The notes below the pieces were generated by a model. That model did no database searches. It saw only the letters and a program-made list of their open reading frames with translations, and was not told the DNA's origin. A stretch of DNA of 64,000 bases from Periweissella cryptocerci (lineage in GTDB: Bacteria; Bacillota; Bacilli; Lactobacillales; Lactobacillaceae): NCBI RefSeq assembly GCF_004358325.1, contig NZ_CP037940.1, positions 1,054,001 to 1,118,000 on the forward strand. Direction: 5' to 3'. The translations under genes and the position numbers were made by a program. Position 1 is the stretch's first letter. Each line of letters starts with the position of its first letter. Shown here piece by piece: positions 51,704-61,874 of the stretch.

Positions 51704-54700
51704 TGGCCACCTCAGGTTGAGCAATCCCGTTTTGGAGTTTTGCTAGTAACAATTCCAATTCATTCAACCAAACTTCTTGATCCATCGTTGGTTGAATCAC
51801 CAATTTAATTTCAATTTTATTCGGTTCTGCCACGACAAATTTTGAACTCAACTTGCCGGCACTGACAGTATCGAATATTTCTGGGCCACCAATTTTGCTG
51901 ACTCCTTGTTTGCCAATCGTGACAAAAATAAAGCTACCATCACGCTTAATTTTTTCGACTAATGCATGGTCAGCGGCAACCTTCATCCGACTCAAGCGTA
52001 AGAGGTTCTTGACTTGATCAGGGTATTCCCCAAATCGATCCAATAAATCATCTTCAACTTCTTCAAATTGTGGGTCAGTTTCAGATTGGCGAATCCGTTT
52101 ATATAATTCAATTTTTTGTGCTTGATCATTAACATACTCGTTTGGCAAGTATGCTTCCAAGCCCAAATCAACCTCTGCATCAGTCTTATTAGTTTGCTTA
52201 TCACCACGTTTGGCGGCGACGGCATCATTTAACATTTGCGTATAGAGATCATAACCGACTGAATCGATGAAGCCGGATTGTTTTGAGCCCAGCAAATTCC
52301 CAGCGCCACGAATTGAAAGGTCCCGCATGGCAATTTTGAACCCGGAACCTAATTCCGTGAAATCACGAATTGCTTCCAAGCGTTTTTCACTCTCTTCATT
52401 CAAAACACGATTTTGTGGATACGTAAAGTACGCATAGGCAACCCGTGATGACCGGCCAACCCGACCACGTAATTGGTACAGCTGTGCTAGTCCCATGTGA
52501 TCGGCATTTTCAATCACTAATGTATTAGCATTGGGAATATCAACCCCGGTTTCAATAATAGTTGTTGAAACTAACACATCGTATTCGCCGTTGATGAAAT
52601 CATAGATAATTCCTTCAAGTTGCGACTCACTCATCTGCCCGTGCGCATAAGCAATCCGCGCATCAGGGACAAGTGTGTTCAAATACGCTGAAACTTTTTC
52701 GATATCATTAACTCGATTATGCAGATAAAAAATCTGCCCATCACGGCTCATTTCCCGTTCAATCGCATCCGCAATGACTGCGCCGCTTTGTTCCATTACG
52801 TAAGTTTGAATTGGATAACGGTTTGATGGTGGAGTTTCAATCACTGACAAATCCCGGACACCGAGCATCGACATGTGCAAAGTCCGGGGAATTGGCGTCG
52901 CCGTCAAGGTTAAGACATCGACGTTCGTTTTCAATTCCTTCAACCGTTCCTTGTGTTTAACCCCAAAACGTTGTTCCTCATCAATAATTAGTAAGCCGAT
53001 ATCAGCAAACTCGACGTCTTTTGACAAGACCCGGTGTGTACCCACGACCATATCAAGTTCATGATTTTTAAGTTTTGCGAGCGTTACTTTGATTTGTTTT
53101 GCCGTTTGGAAACGTGACAGCAAGCCTACTCGAACCCCAAATTCTTCAAAACGACTTTGCATCGATTCATAGTGTTGCTGCGCCAAAATGGTTGTTGGCA
53201 CTAAAATCGCAACTTGTTTATCATCCAAGAACGCTTTGTACGCTGCCCGAAATGCGACTTCGGTTTTCCCAAAACCAACATCCCCAACTAACAAACGGTC
53301 CATTGGGCGATTACGTTCCATATCGCGGAAAATTTCTTCGGTCGAGCGTAATTGGTCCGCCGTTTCCGTATATGGGAAGGCGTCTTCAAACTTCTGGATT
53401 TCAGCCGTATGTGGTTCAAACGCAAACCCACGGGCGGCTTCTCGTTCCGCGTAGAGCTTAATTAAATCATCCGCAATATCTTCAATCTGTGCGGTAACTT
53501 TACGCTTAGTTTTCGCCCAATCACTACCACCCAGTTTATTAATTTTAGGTGTCTTATCTTCGGCGCCAGTGTACTTTTGTACTAAATTTAGTTGTGACAC
53601 TGGTATAAAAATTTTGGCATCTTTTTGGTAAACAATCGTAATGTAATCTTGGTGCACGCCGTGAACTTCCAGCGTTTGCATCCCTTCGTACACTCCAATC
53701 CCGTGGTTCACGTGGACAACATAATCGCCCACCTTCAAATCTGAATAGCTTTTGATTCGTTCCGCATTCGCTAATGTTTGCCGCTTAGGTGCCTTCTTGC
53801 GCACTTTAGTAAACATTTCAGCTTCGGTAATTACCGCCAACCGGGCTCCTTGCACTTCAAAACCATTTGCCAATTGGCCATCAATTAACTGGACTTGTTG
53901 TTCGGTAATTGTCTCTGGTGTGCCAATGACTGCGGTGATTTCAAAGTCTTGAAGCGTAGCCGCAACTTGGGCTAACCGCTCTTGCCCGTTAACCATAATG
54001 ACTACTGAATACTGTTGGCGTTGCCAGCGTTCCATTTCCGTCTTCAGCAGTGGCATTTGTCCGAAGAACTGTTGCATTGGTCGCGTATTAATTTGCACTA
54101 AATTGGATAACTTTAAGTTACCGATGCCTTTTTGAAATTGCGCAATTAAGATTTGAGCTTGCTCATGATTATGGACAATATCAAGCAAGCGGTGTCCAAA
54201 TTCCATGTCTGGTAAAATGGCGTCTTTGGCAAGTTGTTCGGCAACCCACTGCCCTTCAGTTTCTAAAATTTTCTGTTCAGTATCTTGAATCCGGGTTAAA
54301 TCATCAAATAACAACATGCCATCCGCCGCTAAATAATCAGCAACTGAGGCAACGTGGTCATAAAATGACTTTAAATAAAGGACTAACTCGGCATTCCGTT
54401 CGCCAGGTCGATCACTCAACAATGCTTCAAAATGATCGGTTAAATGTTTTTTATGCGCTCCTTGGAGGCTTTGCCGGACGGTACTCATGGCGTTATCAAG
54501 TTTTTGTAAGCCAGTGGTAAACGTTGCTTGATCAATCACAAAATCGGTCACTGGCAATAGATCTATTTCTTCAATGCTTGCGAGTGAGCGTTGATTAGCG
54601 ACATCAAAGAAGCGCATTGAATCAATTTCAGTATCAAAAAAATCAATCCGAATGGGATTATCCAGCTCAAATGGATAGATATCGACAATCGAACCCCGAA

Positions 54701-55220
54701 TTGCAAAATCACCTGGTTTTTCGACTAATGGTTGGTGGACATAACCCATCACAGCTAATTGTGCTTGCAGCTCTGTCATTTCGAATTCGTTATTAAATGA
54801 CAAATGTAAACGAGCCGCATTAAAGACTTGCGCCGGTACTAAAAACTTTCTGAGCCCGGCAACTGCTGTCACAACAATGGTTGGTTGCTCACCTTGCATC
54901 GCATGTAATGCTTGAATACGGGCGGCTTTAGCATCTGGTGAAGACGTGGCAATTTCGACCGCGATATTATCTTCGGCAGGAAAACTAAAGACGATTTCAT
55001 CACCTAGACGACTCGTTAAATCTTCAACCAATTGATCGGCGTGATACTGTGTGTCAGTCACAATCAATTGGCTTTGCTTAGTTTCTTGAAATAACGCACT
55101 GTAATAGAGCGTGCGCGCTGAGCCATTCAATCCGGTCACTAGTTGGCGCGAATTTGGTGCCGCATGTTCTTGGACATTTTGGAACTCCAAGGTTGCGGTA
55201 ATTAAATTTTCAAGTTGCAT
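51693..55220 (-). CDS. mfd: transcription-repair coupling factor
   Basis: The 1175-aa translocase removes stalled RNA polymerase at DNA lesions and recruits UvrA. In order: UvrB-like domain 1 (residues about 1-320), the RNA-polymerase-interacting region (KVGDYVVHVNHGIGVYEGM, about 485-505), the helicase core (LLVGDVGFGKTEVAFRAAYK; IIDEEQRFGVKHKE; TATPIPRTLHMSM; QLRGRVGRS) and a C-terminal TRCF domain. AAGGAG serves the second of two tandem ATGs. It lies after pth, the standard order. Confidence 0.96.
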   Translation of the reverse strand: MQLENLITATLEFQNVQEHAAPNSRQLVTGLNGSARTLYYSALFQETKQSQLIVTDTQYHADQLVEDLTSRLGDEIVFSFPAEDNIAVEIATSSPDAKAARIQALHAMQGEQPTIVVTAVAGLRKFLVPAQVFNAARLHLSFNNEFEMTELQAQLAVMGYVHQPLVEKPGDFAIRGSIVDIYPFELDNPIRIDFFDTEIDSMRFFDVANQRSLASIEEIDLLPVTDFVIDQATFTTGLQKLDNAMSTVRQSLQGAHKKHLTDHFEALLSDRPGERNAELVLYLKSFYDHVASVADYLAADGMLLFDDLTRIQDTEQKILETEGQWVAEQLAKDAILPDMEFGHRLLDIVHNHEQAQILIAQFQKGIGNLKLSNLVQINTRPMQQFFGQMPLLKTEMERWQRQQYSVVIMVNGQERLAQVAATLQDFEITAVIGTPETITEQQVQLIDGQLANGFEVQGARLAVITEAEMFTKVRKKAPKRQTLANAERIKSYSDLKVGDYVVHVNHGIGVYEGMQTLEVHGVHQDYITIVYQKDAKIFIPVSQLNLVQKYTGAEDKTPKINKLGGSDWAKTKRKVTAQIEDIADDLIKLYAEREAARGFAFEPHTAEIQKFEDAFPYTETADQLRSTEEIFRDMERNRPMDRLLVGDVGFGKTEVAFRAAYKAFLDDKQVAILVPTTILAQQHYESMQSRFEEFGVRVGLLSRFQTAKQIKVTLAKLKNHELDMVVGTHRVLSKDVEFADIGLLIIDEEQRFGVKHKERLKELKTNVDVLTLTATPIPRTLHMSMLGVRDLSVIETPPSNRYPIQTYVMEQSGAVIADAIEREMSRDGQIFYLHNRVNDIEKVSAYLNTLVPDARIAYAHGQMSESQLEGIIYDFINGEYDVLVSTTIIETGVDIPNANTLVIENADHMGLAQLYQLRGRVGRSSRVAYAYFTYPQNRVLNEESEKRLEAIRDFTELGSGFKIAMRDLSIRGAGNLLGSKQSGFIDSVGYDLYTQMLNDAVAAKRGDKQTNKTDAEVDLGLEAYLPNEYVNDQAQKIELYKRIRQSETDPQFEEVEDDLLDRFGEYPDQVKNLLRLSRMKVAADHALVEKIKRDGSFIFVTIGKQGVSKIGGPEIFDTVSAGKLSSKFVVAEPNKIEIKLVIQPTMDQEVWLNELELLLAKLQNGIAQPEVANEK

Positions 55221-55296
55221 CATAACTCCTTCTATCCGAAATTATTTAAGGCTATCCTCTTCAACACAGTGTGTTTATCGGCAATTACAACCATGC

Positions 55297-55860
55297 TTAG
55301 TTGAACTTATTCATCGTTGCTTGGAAGTCGTCATTTTCAACCCAATCTTCAATCATTTGCATGGCTAAAATGACCCCATCATTTAGTGGCTTTTGTTGGT
55401 CTTTACTAAATTTTCCGAGTACATAATCAACTACCGCATTTTGGTTGTGGGCTGGGTGATCAATCCCAAATTTAAGCCGTTTGAATTTTTCTTCACCGGT
55501 GTGGGCGATAATACTCTTCAAACCATTATGTCCACCAGCTGAGCCTTTAGCCCGTAATCGTAACGCACCCATGGGGCGATCCATATCATCATGAACAACA
55601 ATGACATCATCAATATCAATGTCATAATAATCCATCAATGGCCGGACAGCACGCCCAGAATCGTTCATGTATGTCGTTGGTTCAACCAGCAACACTTTTT
55701 CTGTGCCAATTGTCGTTTGCGCAATCATGGCTTCTTGCTTAGATTTTTTTAAAGAAACCCCAAGTTCCTTAGCTAAGGCATCCACGACGATAAAACCGAC
55801 ATTATGCCGTGTCCCCGCGTATTTAGGTCCAATGTTTCCCAATCCCACAATCATCTTCAT
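55297..55860 (-). CDS. pth: peptidyl-tRNA hydrolase
   Basis: The 187-aa enzyme frees tRNA from dropped peptidyl-tRNA. MIVGLGNIGPKYAGTRHNVGF holds the catalytic His (about 21); PTTYMNDSGRAV, VHDDMDRPMGALRLRAKGSAGGHNGLKSI and RLKFGIDHP complete the family pattern. The start at 55860 gives the usual length and AGAGG lies upstream; the frame continues to 55896 without a site. A leftward extended -10 (TGGTATAAT) is near 55964-55972. Confidence 0.95.
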   Translation of the reverse strand: MKMIVGLGNIGPKYAGTRHNVGFIVVDALAKELGVSLKKSKQEAMIAQTTIGTEKVLLVEPTTYMNDSGRAVRPLMDYYDIDIDDVIVVHDDMDRPMGALRLRAKGSAGGHNGLKSIIAHTGEEKFKRLKFGIDHPAHNQNAVVDYVLGKFSKDQQKPLNDGVILAMQMIEDWVENDDFQATMNKFN

Positions 55861-55963
55861 CGTTTTCTTGCCTCTTTCATCACTTGTTGTACGCACAAAA
55901 TGGGCTGAAAAAATGTTTTCAACCCAGTTTTGTTCAATTGTTATATATAATTATCTGTCAATT

Positions 55964-55972
55964 ATACCATGT
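55964..55972 (-). promoter_or_regulatory. extended -10 promoter for pth-mfd block
   Basis: TGGTATAAT on the leftward strand, about 105 nt before the pth start. The leader carries a hairpin GGGTTGAAAA/TTTTCAGCCC near 55897-55920. The rest of the 370-bp gap 55861-56229 shows nothing else. Confidence 0.5.
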
Positions 55973-56229
55973 TCAGCAGCAAAGCATTCTAGTTTTACTC
56001 TAAATCTGGCTTCCCCACACTTTTCTAGTGTCAGCGCGGATTACACCATACGCCCCACCACATAATTCACAAACCTAAAATACACCGATGCTTCTTTGAA
56101 ATCGTTCTCACCAAAAATACATATTTACTTACTATTCTTAACAAAAATACCGCAATCGGTCTAGGCTAACTCGGAAATTTATGATAATATGGTTTAATAT
56201 CTTAGAAAACTCTCATTGGAGGCGTACTT

Positions 56230-56871
56230 GTGGACATATCTATTATCAAAACAAAAAAAGACATCACGATTGTCCATGAGGATACCACCGTTGGCGAAGC
56301 GTTGGAAATTTTTGAGCGCTCAAATTTCCGGGCCATTCCTATTTTGGACAGTACGGATCAATTATTCCGTGGCAATATTTATAAAATGCACATTTACCGC
56401 CACATGTCCGAAAACGGTGATATGAACCTACCAGTTACCGCGTTAATGCGTAACTCAACTAAATACATCAATATCAATTCCGAATTTTATCAAATTTTCT
56501 TTGCGATTGCTGACTTACCTTACATTGCAGTCCTTGACCACGAAAACCACTTTTTCGGGATTTTAACCCACACCAACTTGATGCGCGTTTTATCATCTAA
56601 CTGGAACGTTGATAAAGGCTCTTACGTGTTAACCGTACGCACGGCTGGCCAACGTGGCGACTTACAAACCACATCCAAAATAATTTCAAAGTATACTGAT
56701 ATTCAAGCGGCCATGACGTTTGGTTCATCCTTAAATGGCAACTTTGATGATATCTTGTATACATTGCCCCTCGACGTCGAAAATGATTTATTACAAAAAA
56801 TCATCCGCGCCCTGCAACGTAAAGGCTACCCAGTCGTTGAAATCGAAAACTTACATCAAACTCGCAAATAA
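56230..56871 (+). CDS. CBS-pair plus ACT domain protein (CbpA-like)
   Basis: The 213-aa soluble protein has two CBS motifs (residues about 8-60, ITIVHEDTTVGEALEIFERSNFRAIPILD, and about 70-125, ending IAVLDHENHFFGILTHTNLMRVL) and an ACT-like domain (about 135-213). This layout matches CbpA-type proteins of Listeria and lactobacilli that bind cyclic di-AMP or nucleotides. Binding here is inferred. The start is GTG at 56230, 7 nt after TTGGAGG. A strong terminator follows. Confidence 0.8.
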   Translation: MDISIIKTKKDITIVHEDTTVGEALEIFERSNFRAIPILDSTDQLFRGNIYKMHIYRHMSENGDMNLPVTALMRNSTKYININSEFYQIFFAIADLPYIAVLDHENHFFGILTHTNLMRVLSSNWNVDKGSYVLTVRTAGQRGDLQTTSKIISKYTDIQAAMTFGSSLNGNFDDILYTLPLDVENDLLQKIIRALQRKGYPVVEIENLHQTRK

Positions 56872-56873
56872 TC

Positions 56874-56923
56874 AAATAAGCGTGATTTCTACCTTACTAC
56901 TAGGAGAAATCACGCTTATTTTT
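56874..56923 (+). terminator. terminator of CBS-ACT gene
   Basis: AAATAAGCGTGATTTCT / AGAAATCACGCTTATTT with a 14-nt loop and T5. Confidence 0.93.
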
Positions 56924-57036
56924 CAGGCTGGCCGATTTATTTCTCAGCCTCTTTTCTAGGGAGGACTTTTTATTCCCCATCCCTTACTGCTATACTAGAT
57001 TCAATAACTGTTTAGATTAGACATAGGAGTACATCA

Positions 57037-57993
57037 ATGGCGAAGAAAGCTGCACGTTTAGCCGCAATGACCCAATATGTGAACCACCACGGCGTGTTTC
57101 ATATTGCGGATTTAATGCGCGAATTTGACATCTCACGCAGTACCGCTTTACGTAGCGTTGCCGAGTTACAAGCGCAAGGGCTGCCCATCACTAGTGAACT
57201 TGGGGCAAACGGCGGCTATCGCGTAGCTTCCGACCAAATGCTCCCACCAACGCAGTTCACGCTTTCTCAAGTTAAAGCTTTATACCTTGCGCTTTGGCAT
57301 GCGACGCAACTAAACCAGCCATTTCAAGCGAGCCGTGAAACTTTAATGCGTCAGCTAGCAGATTTACTAGTCTTACCGCAACAACAAAATTTATTAGAGT
57401 TACAAGCTTTAACTAGTACTACGACCGATTCACTGGTTGTGCCCGAGTCCGTGAACCCTGAACTAATAACTTTACAAACAATGCTCGAATTAGCCCTGCA
57501 AGACCACGTTATGAGCTTTACTTATCAATTGGGTGAACCTAATACTAGCGAAACACGCCATGTCGCGGTAACTAAGTTCTACCAAGTCAGTGGGCACTGG
57601 TTTTTAGACGCCTATGATTTTGATCGTTCTGATACCCGCACTTTCCGTGTTAGCGCAATCGTTGAACCGCTCGCCATGCCCATTGCCGATTATGCCAACG
57701 GACAAGCCAGTGACTTCGCTATTCCAGCAACACCCCAACAGGCTCTTCCAAATGTCACACTGACTTTAACCGGCCGTTCGTTGCAAAAATACTATCGCTT
57801 CCATCTCCCCCAATTACAAATCATCAATAAATCAGCGACCCGATTAGTAGTTGGGACAATCTTAGTCCTAGATGACGCAGTGGGTTTGCGCGAATTTGCC
57901 GAATGGGTGCTTTACCTCGGTGATGACATCCATCTCGACGGTCCGTCTGAATTGATTAGTATCATGCAAGCCAAGCTCGATAACTTAACATAG
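57037..57993 (+). CDS. DeoR/HTH_11-type WYL-domain transcriptional regulator
   Basis: The 318-aa regulator has an N-terminal winged helix (ARLAAMTQYVNHHGVFHIADLMREFDISRSTALRSVAELQAQG, GGYRV wing) and a WYL domain (about residues 150-230, with HVAVTKFYQVSGHWFLDAYDFDRSDTRTFRVSAI). A WCX-like C-terminus follows (VGLREFAEWVLYLG). Such proteins sense a ligand, sometimes nucleic acid or nucleotide. Its target genes are unknown; no divergent partner is adjacent. AGGAG 7 nt upstream. An extended -10, TGC-TATACT, is at 56988-56996. Confidence 0.87.
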   Translation: MAKKAARLAAMTQYVNHHGVFHIADLMREFDISRSTALRSVAELQAQGLPITSELGANGGYRVASDQMLPPTQFTLSQVKALYLALWHATQLNQPFQASRETLMRQLADLLVLPQQQNLLELQALTSTTTDSLVVPESVNPELITLQTMLELALQDHVMSFTYQLGEPNTSETRHVAVTKFYQVSGHWFLDAYDFDRSDTRTFRVSAIVEPLAMPIADYANGQASDFAIPATPQQALPNVTLTLTGRSLQKYYRFHLPQLQIINKSATRLVVGTILVLDDAVGLREFAEWVLYLGDDIHLDGPSELISIMQAKLDNLT

Positions 57994-58194
57994 CAAAGCA
58001 AAAAGCGGCTCTATTGTGGGCTGAAGTTCGTTAAAAACCAACTGCGCCACTGAAATAACACACAAGTCCAATCGATCAGTAATTCGTTGGGATCCAGATT
58101 CAACCAAATCGATTATCACTAATTTTGTGATATGCCCTAACTAGTGTCTAAGGTATATTCCGTGATGCGTGAGTACTCTTAAACAAAAGCGCAG

Positions 58195-58227
58195 AAATGA
58201 GAATCCCACGTCAGACGGAATAGACCC
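58195..58227 (+). repeat. right-end remnant of structured repeat, copy R8a
   Basis: ATCCCACGTCAGACGGAATAG is the conserved right end of the family. The sequence to its left, 57994-58194, is too diverged to assign and holds nothing else I recognise. Confidence 0.6.
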
Positions 58228-58275
58228 AAAAAAGCTCACTTTCCACCTTATTTTGGTAGAAAGTGAGCTTTTTTT
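58228..58275 (-). terminator. bidirectional hairpin between R8a and R8b
   Basis: AAAAAAGCTCACTTTC / GAAAGTGAGCTTTTTTT arms, T-tracts on both strands. It directly joins the right end of R8a and the left end of R8b. Confidence 0.85.
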
Positions 58276-58280
58276 CTTTT

Positions 58281-58514
58281 TATTCTAGCCAATGATCGGT
58301 AACTATTTTCCGCTAAAGCTTTAGCAGACTGTTGTAGCACATATTTCCGCTGAGGATAAGATGAGGACTCTTAGGAATTTATTCCTTAGAGTCCCAGCTT
58401 ATCCGAACCTCACAAGACCGACCACAGTTTGGCTTGTGAGGTTGCTTCCAGCGTGGTGCGCCAAGCAATTTCCAGACACGAAGTGGCCAAGTGTATTCAA
58501 TCCCACTTCAGACA
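58281..58514 (+). repeat. structured intergenic repeat, copy R8b (type A with internal deletion)
   Basis: Starts TATTCTAGCC like R5 and ends CCCACTTCAGACA. The right half matches type A, with GGATAAG pairing CTTATCC and TCACAAG pairing CTTGTGA. The left strand of the closing stem is gone, replaced by a short unrelated stretch (58290-58331). Confidence 0.8.
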
Positions 58515-58530
58515 AGATACAGAAACGCAA

Positions 58531-58920
58531 TTAGCCTTCGTTTGTGGTGTCTTCTTTTTCAGTTTCTTCAAGAAAAGCTGCTAACCCCGCTTGATCAATC
58601 CGACCATCAAGTACCATGCCGACTCCGGCCAAGAAGTTCATGCCAGTTTGCACTCCGTTATAAAATGCTTGGGCTTCCTTGTCTTGACTTTGGTCATTGA
58701 AAGCCTTGGTGTAAGCTTTTTGGTAATCACCCAAGCGACCAATTACGTATGAAAGTGTCTTACCACGCTTCAATTCGGTTGCTAATTGATCAATTTGTTC
58801 TTGTAAATCATCGTCAATTTCATCGACTGGGGCACCATTTGCAAAGCCAAGAAAGGCTGTTGCAATTGACTTAGCTTCTGCTTCATCAAGTTTTGAGTAG
58901 TTCCGTACGTGTTGTTTCAT
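58531..58920 (-). CDS. YlbF/YmcA-family protein
   Basis: The 129-aa helical, acidic protein fits the YlbF/YmcA (Com_YlbF) family: SKLDEAEAKSIATAFLGF, then QIDQLATELKRGKTLSYVIGRLGDYQKAYTKAFNDQSQ and AFYNGVQTGMNFLAGVGMVLDG. In Bacillus such proteins modulate RNase Y; lactic acid bacteria often carry several of unknown role. The start at 58920 has AAGGGA upstream. It lies 68 bp after uvrA and might be co-transcribed. Confidence 0.7.
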   Translation of the reverse strand: MKQHVRNYSKLDEAEAKSIATAFLGFANGAPVDEIDDDLQEQIDQLATELKRGKTLSYVIGRLGDYQKAYTKAFNDQSQDKEAQAFYNGVQTGMNFLAGVGMVLDGRIDQAGLAAFLEETEKEDTTNEG

Positions 58921-58988
58921 GTTAATAATTCCCTTTCATCGGTTCACATGTTTTGCGTAACCCATTCGTTTCAATTAATTATTGTAAC

Positions 58989-61832
58989 TTATTTTTGCGC
59001 TAAACTGTGCGCACGTTCAATTATTGGACCAAGATATTGGCCGGTATATGAACTTGTGACTTGGGCGATTTCTTCTGGCGTTCCAGTTGCAACAACCATA
59101 CCACCACCAGCACCACCTTCTGGTCCCATATCAATAATGTGGTCAGCCGACTTAATCACATCCAGATTATGTTCAATAACTAAGACCGTGTTACCAGCTT
59201 CCACCAAGCGTTCCAAGACATCGAGCAACCGGGCAATATCGTCCGTGTGCAACCCCGTCGTTGGTTCATCCAAAATGTAGAAATTCTTACCCGATGATTT
59301 CTTGTGGAGTTCTGAAGCTAGCTTCATCCGTTGTGCTTCCCCACCAGATAAGGTTGTGGCACTTTGACCAAGCGCAACATAGCCTAAACCAACATCAGCA
59401 ATGGTTTGGAGTTTCCGCCGAATCTTTGGAATAGGTTCAAAGAAAACCAATGCTTCTTCAATTTTCATGTCCAAGATTTCGGCAATATTCTTACCCTTGT
59501 ACGTAACTTCCAATGTTTCTGAATTGTACCGAGCGCCATGACAAACCTCGCATGGAACATACACATCTGGCAAGAAATTCATTTCAATCTTGATAATTCC
59601 ATCACCATGACACGCTTCACATCGGCCACCCTTCACATTGAAAGAGAAACGTCCTTTTTGATAACCGCGCATCTTGGCCTCATTGGTTTGTGCAAATAAT
59701 CCCCGAATATCATCGAAAACACCCGTATAGGTAGCGGGATTCGACCGTGGTGTTCGGCCGATTGCGGATTGATCAATATCAACAATTTTTTCAATGTCTT
59801 CGTAACCGGTAATCGTTTTGTACTTACCCGGTTTCTCAGAATTACGGTTAATTTTTTGTTTCAAGGCACGCTTCAAGATTGAGTTAACCAAAGTTGATTT
59901 ACCAGATCCTGATACCCCACTCACTGCAATAAACTCGCCAAGCGGGAATGAAACGGTCACATTTTTCAAATTATTTTCCGTTGCACCAGTAATTTTAACT
60001 GCCTTACCATTACCATCACGGCGTAACTCAGGAACTGGAATAAATTTCTTACCGGCTAAGTACTGACCAGTTAATGACTTCCGTGATTTTTCAACTTGCT
60101 TCGGTGTACCAGCAGCCATCACTTCACCACCGTGTTCACCGGCCCCAGGGCCAATATCAATCAGATAATCAGCTGCCCGCATCGTATCTTCATCGTGTTC
60201 GACAACAATCAAAGTGTTACCTAAATCACGCATTTTCTTTAACGAAGCAATCAAGCGATCATTATCGCGTTGGTGCAACCCAATTGATGGTTCATCAAGA
60301 ATATAGAGTACTCCTGATAAATTTGAACCAATTTGCGTGGCTAGTCGAATTCGTTGCGCTTCCCCACCTGACAAAGTTCGTGCTGAACGAGCTAGCGTCA
60401 AGTAATCTAAGCCAACATTTTCCAAGAAACTCAAGCGATCAATGATTTCTTTAATAATTGGGGCGGCAATCGTTGTGTCTTGTTCACCCAAAGCAATCCC
60501 TTGGAAGAATGGTAATTCATCCACAACTGGTAATTCTGAGATTTCGGCGATGTGCTTACCACCAACTTTGACTGACAACGCAGCGTCGTTTAGGCGGTAA
60601 CCCTTACATGCGGTACAAGTTAATTCCGTCATGTATTGTTGCATTTGATCGCGGGTGAAATCCGAATTAGTTTCATGATAACGGCGTTGAATATTGTTCA
60701 TAACCCCTTCAAATGGTGTATCAACATCGCGGACACCACCGAAATCATTTTGGTAATGGAAGTGGAAATTTTTGTCCCCAGAACCATACAAGACGAGTTG
60801 TTTTTGGGCGTCGCTGAGTTCAACATACGGAACGTCCATTGGAATAGCGTATTGCGTTGCAAATTGTTCCAGCATCGTTGGGTAGTACTGTGAGCTAATT
60901 GGGCTCCACGCAGCTAAGGCGCCTTCTGCCAAGGTCAACGTTGGGTCAGGAATCACCAAATCTTCATCGACTTCTAACTTTACCCCAAGTCCTTCACAAA
61001 CTGGACAGGCTCCCAATGGAGCATTAAATGAAAAGAGCCGTGGTTCGAGTTTCCCCACCCCGAAGTCTTTTAACGCCCCCGTATAGTGGTCAGAAAAAGT
61101 CGTTTCGTGCCCTTTAATCACATCGACGGTAATTAAACCATCGGCCAAATGCATCGCAGATTCCACGGAATCGAACAACCGTGACCGGACGCCATCTTTT
61201 AATACAATCCGGTCCACCACAATATCAATATCATGATACTTGTTACTATCCAGATTATGTTCGGCTTCTAAGTCTTGTAGTTCGCCGTCAATTCGAACCC
61301 GCACAAACCCTTCCTTCCGAATTTTATCGAAAACTGATTTGTGAGTTCCGCGTTGATGCCGTAAAATTGGTGCCAAAATTTGCATCCGGGTACCTTCAGC
61401 TAATTCTGCCGAAATATGATTCACAATTTGTTCCACTGATGGAAGCGTAATAATACCATCATCAGCTTGTTCCGGTTTACCCACGCGCGCCCAGAGTAAC
61501 CGAAAATAGTCATTAATTTCGGTCACTGTGCCGACAGTTGAGCGTGGATTTTTTGATGTTGTTTTTTGGTCAATTGAGATTGCGGGACTTAAGCCGTCGA
61601 TTGAATCAACGTCAGGCTTATCCATTTGCCCTAAAAATTGACGGGCATATGCCGACAAGCTTTCAACGTAACGCCGTTGACCTTCGGCATACAACGTATC
61701 AAAAGCCAATGATGACTTACCGGAACCTGAAAGTCCCGTCACCACAACTAGTTTGTCACGAGGAATCGTGACATCAATATTTTTTAAATTATGCGCCCGC
61801 GCGCCATGAATCACGATTTTATCGTTTGCCAT
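58989..61832 (-). CDS. uvrA: excinuclease ABC subunit A
   Basis: The 947-aa damage sensor has two ABC ATPase modules. First: [14 protein letters not shown] (about residues 32-45) and [12 protein letters not shown]. Second: [15 protein letters not shown] (about 640) and [15 protein letters not shown]. Zinc-finger cysteine pairs are visible in ACPVCEG, CTACKG and [15 protein letters not shown]. It starts 42 bp after uvrB, forming uvrBA. Confidence 0.97.
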   Translation of the reverse strand: MANDKIVIHGARAHNLKNIDVTIPRDKLVVVTGLSGSGKSSLAFDTLYAEGQRRYVESLSAYARQFLGQMDKPDVDSIDGLSPAISIDQKTTSKNPRSTVGTVTEINDYFRLLWARVGKPEQADDGIITLPSVEQIVNHISAELAEGTRMQILAPILRHQRGTHKSVFDKIRKEGFVRVRIDGELQDLEAEHNLDSNKYHDIDIVVDRIVLKDGVRSRLFDSVESAMHLADGLITVDVIKGHETTFSDHYTGALKDFGVGKLEPRLFSFNAPLGACPVCEGLGVKLEVDEDLVIPDPTLTLAEGALAAWSPISSQYYPTMLEQFATQYAIPMDVPYVELSDAQKQLVLYGSGDKNFHFHYQNDFGGVRDVDTPFEGVMNNIQRRYHETNSDFTRDQMQQYMTELTCTACKGYRLNDAALSVKVGGKHIAEISELPVVDELPFFQGIALGEQDTTIAAPIIKEIIDRLSFLENVGLDYLTLARSARTLSGGEAQRIRLATQIGSNLSGVLYILDEPSIGLHQRDNDRLIASLKKMRDLGNTLIVVEHDEDTMRAADYLIDIGPGAGEHGGEVMAAGTPKQVEKSRKSLTGQYLAGKKFIPVPELRRDGNGKAVKITGATENNLKNVTVSFPLGEFIAVSGVSGSGKSTLVNSILKRALKQKINRNSEKPGKYKTITGYEDIEKIVDIDQSAIGRTPRSNPATYTGVFDDIRGLFAQTNEAKMRGYQKGRFSFNVKGGRCEACHGDGIIKIEMNFLPDVYVPCEVCHGARYNSETLEVTYKGKNIAEILDMKIEEALVFFEPIPKIRRKLQTIADVGLGYVALGQSATTLSGGEAQRMKLASELHKKSSGKNFYILDEPTTGLHTDDIARLLDVLERLVEAGNTVLVIEHNLDVIKSADHIIDMGPEGGAGGGMVVATGTPEEIAQVTSSYTGQYLGPIIERAHSLAQK

Positions 61833-61874
61833 AAACTTTCCTCTTTTGGTTTCTTATACATTATTTGCATTGCG

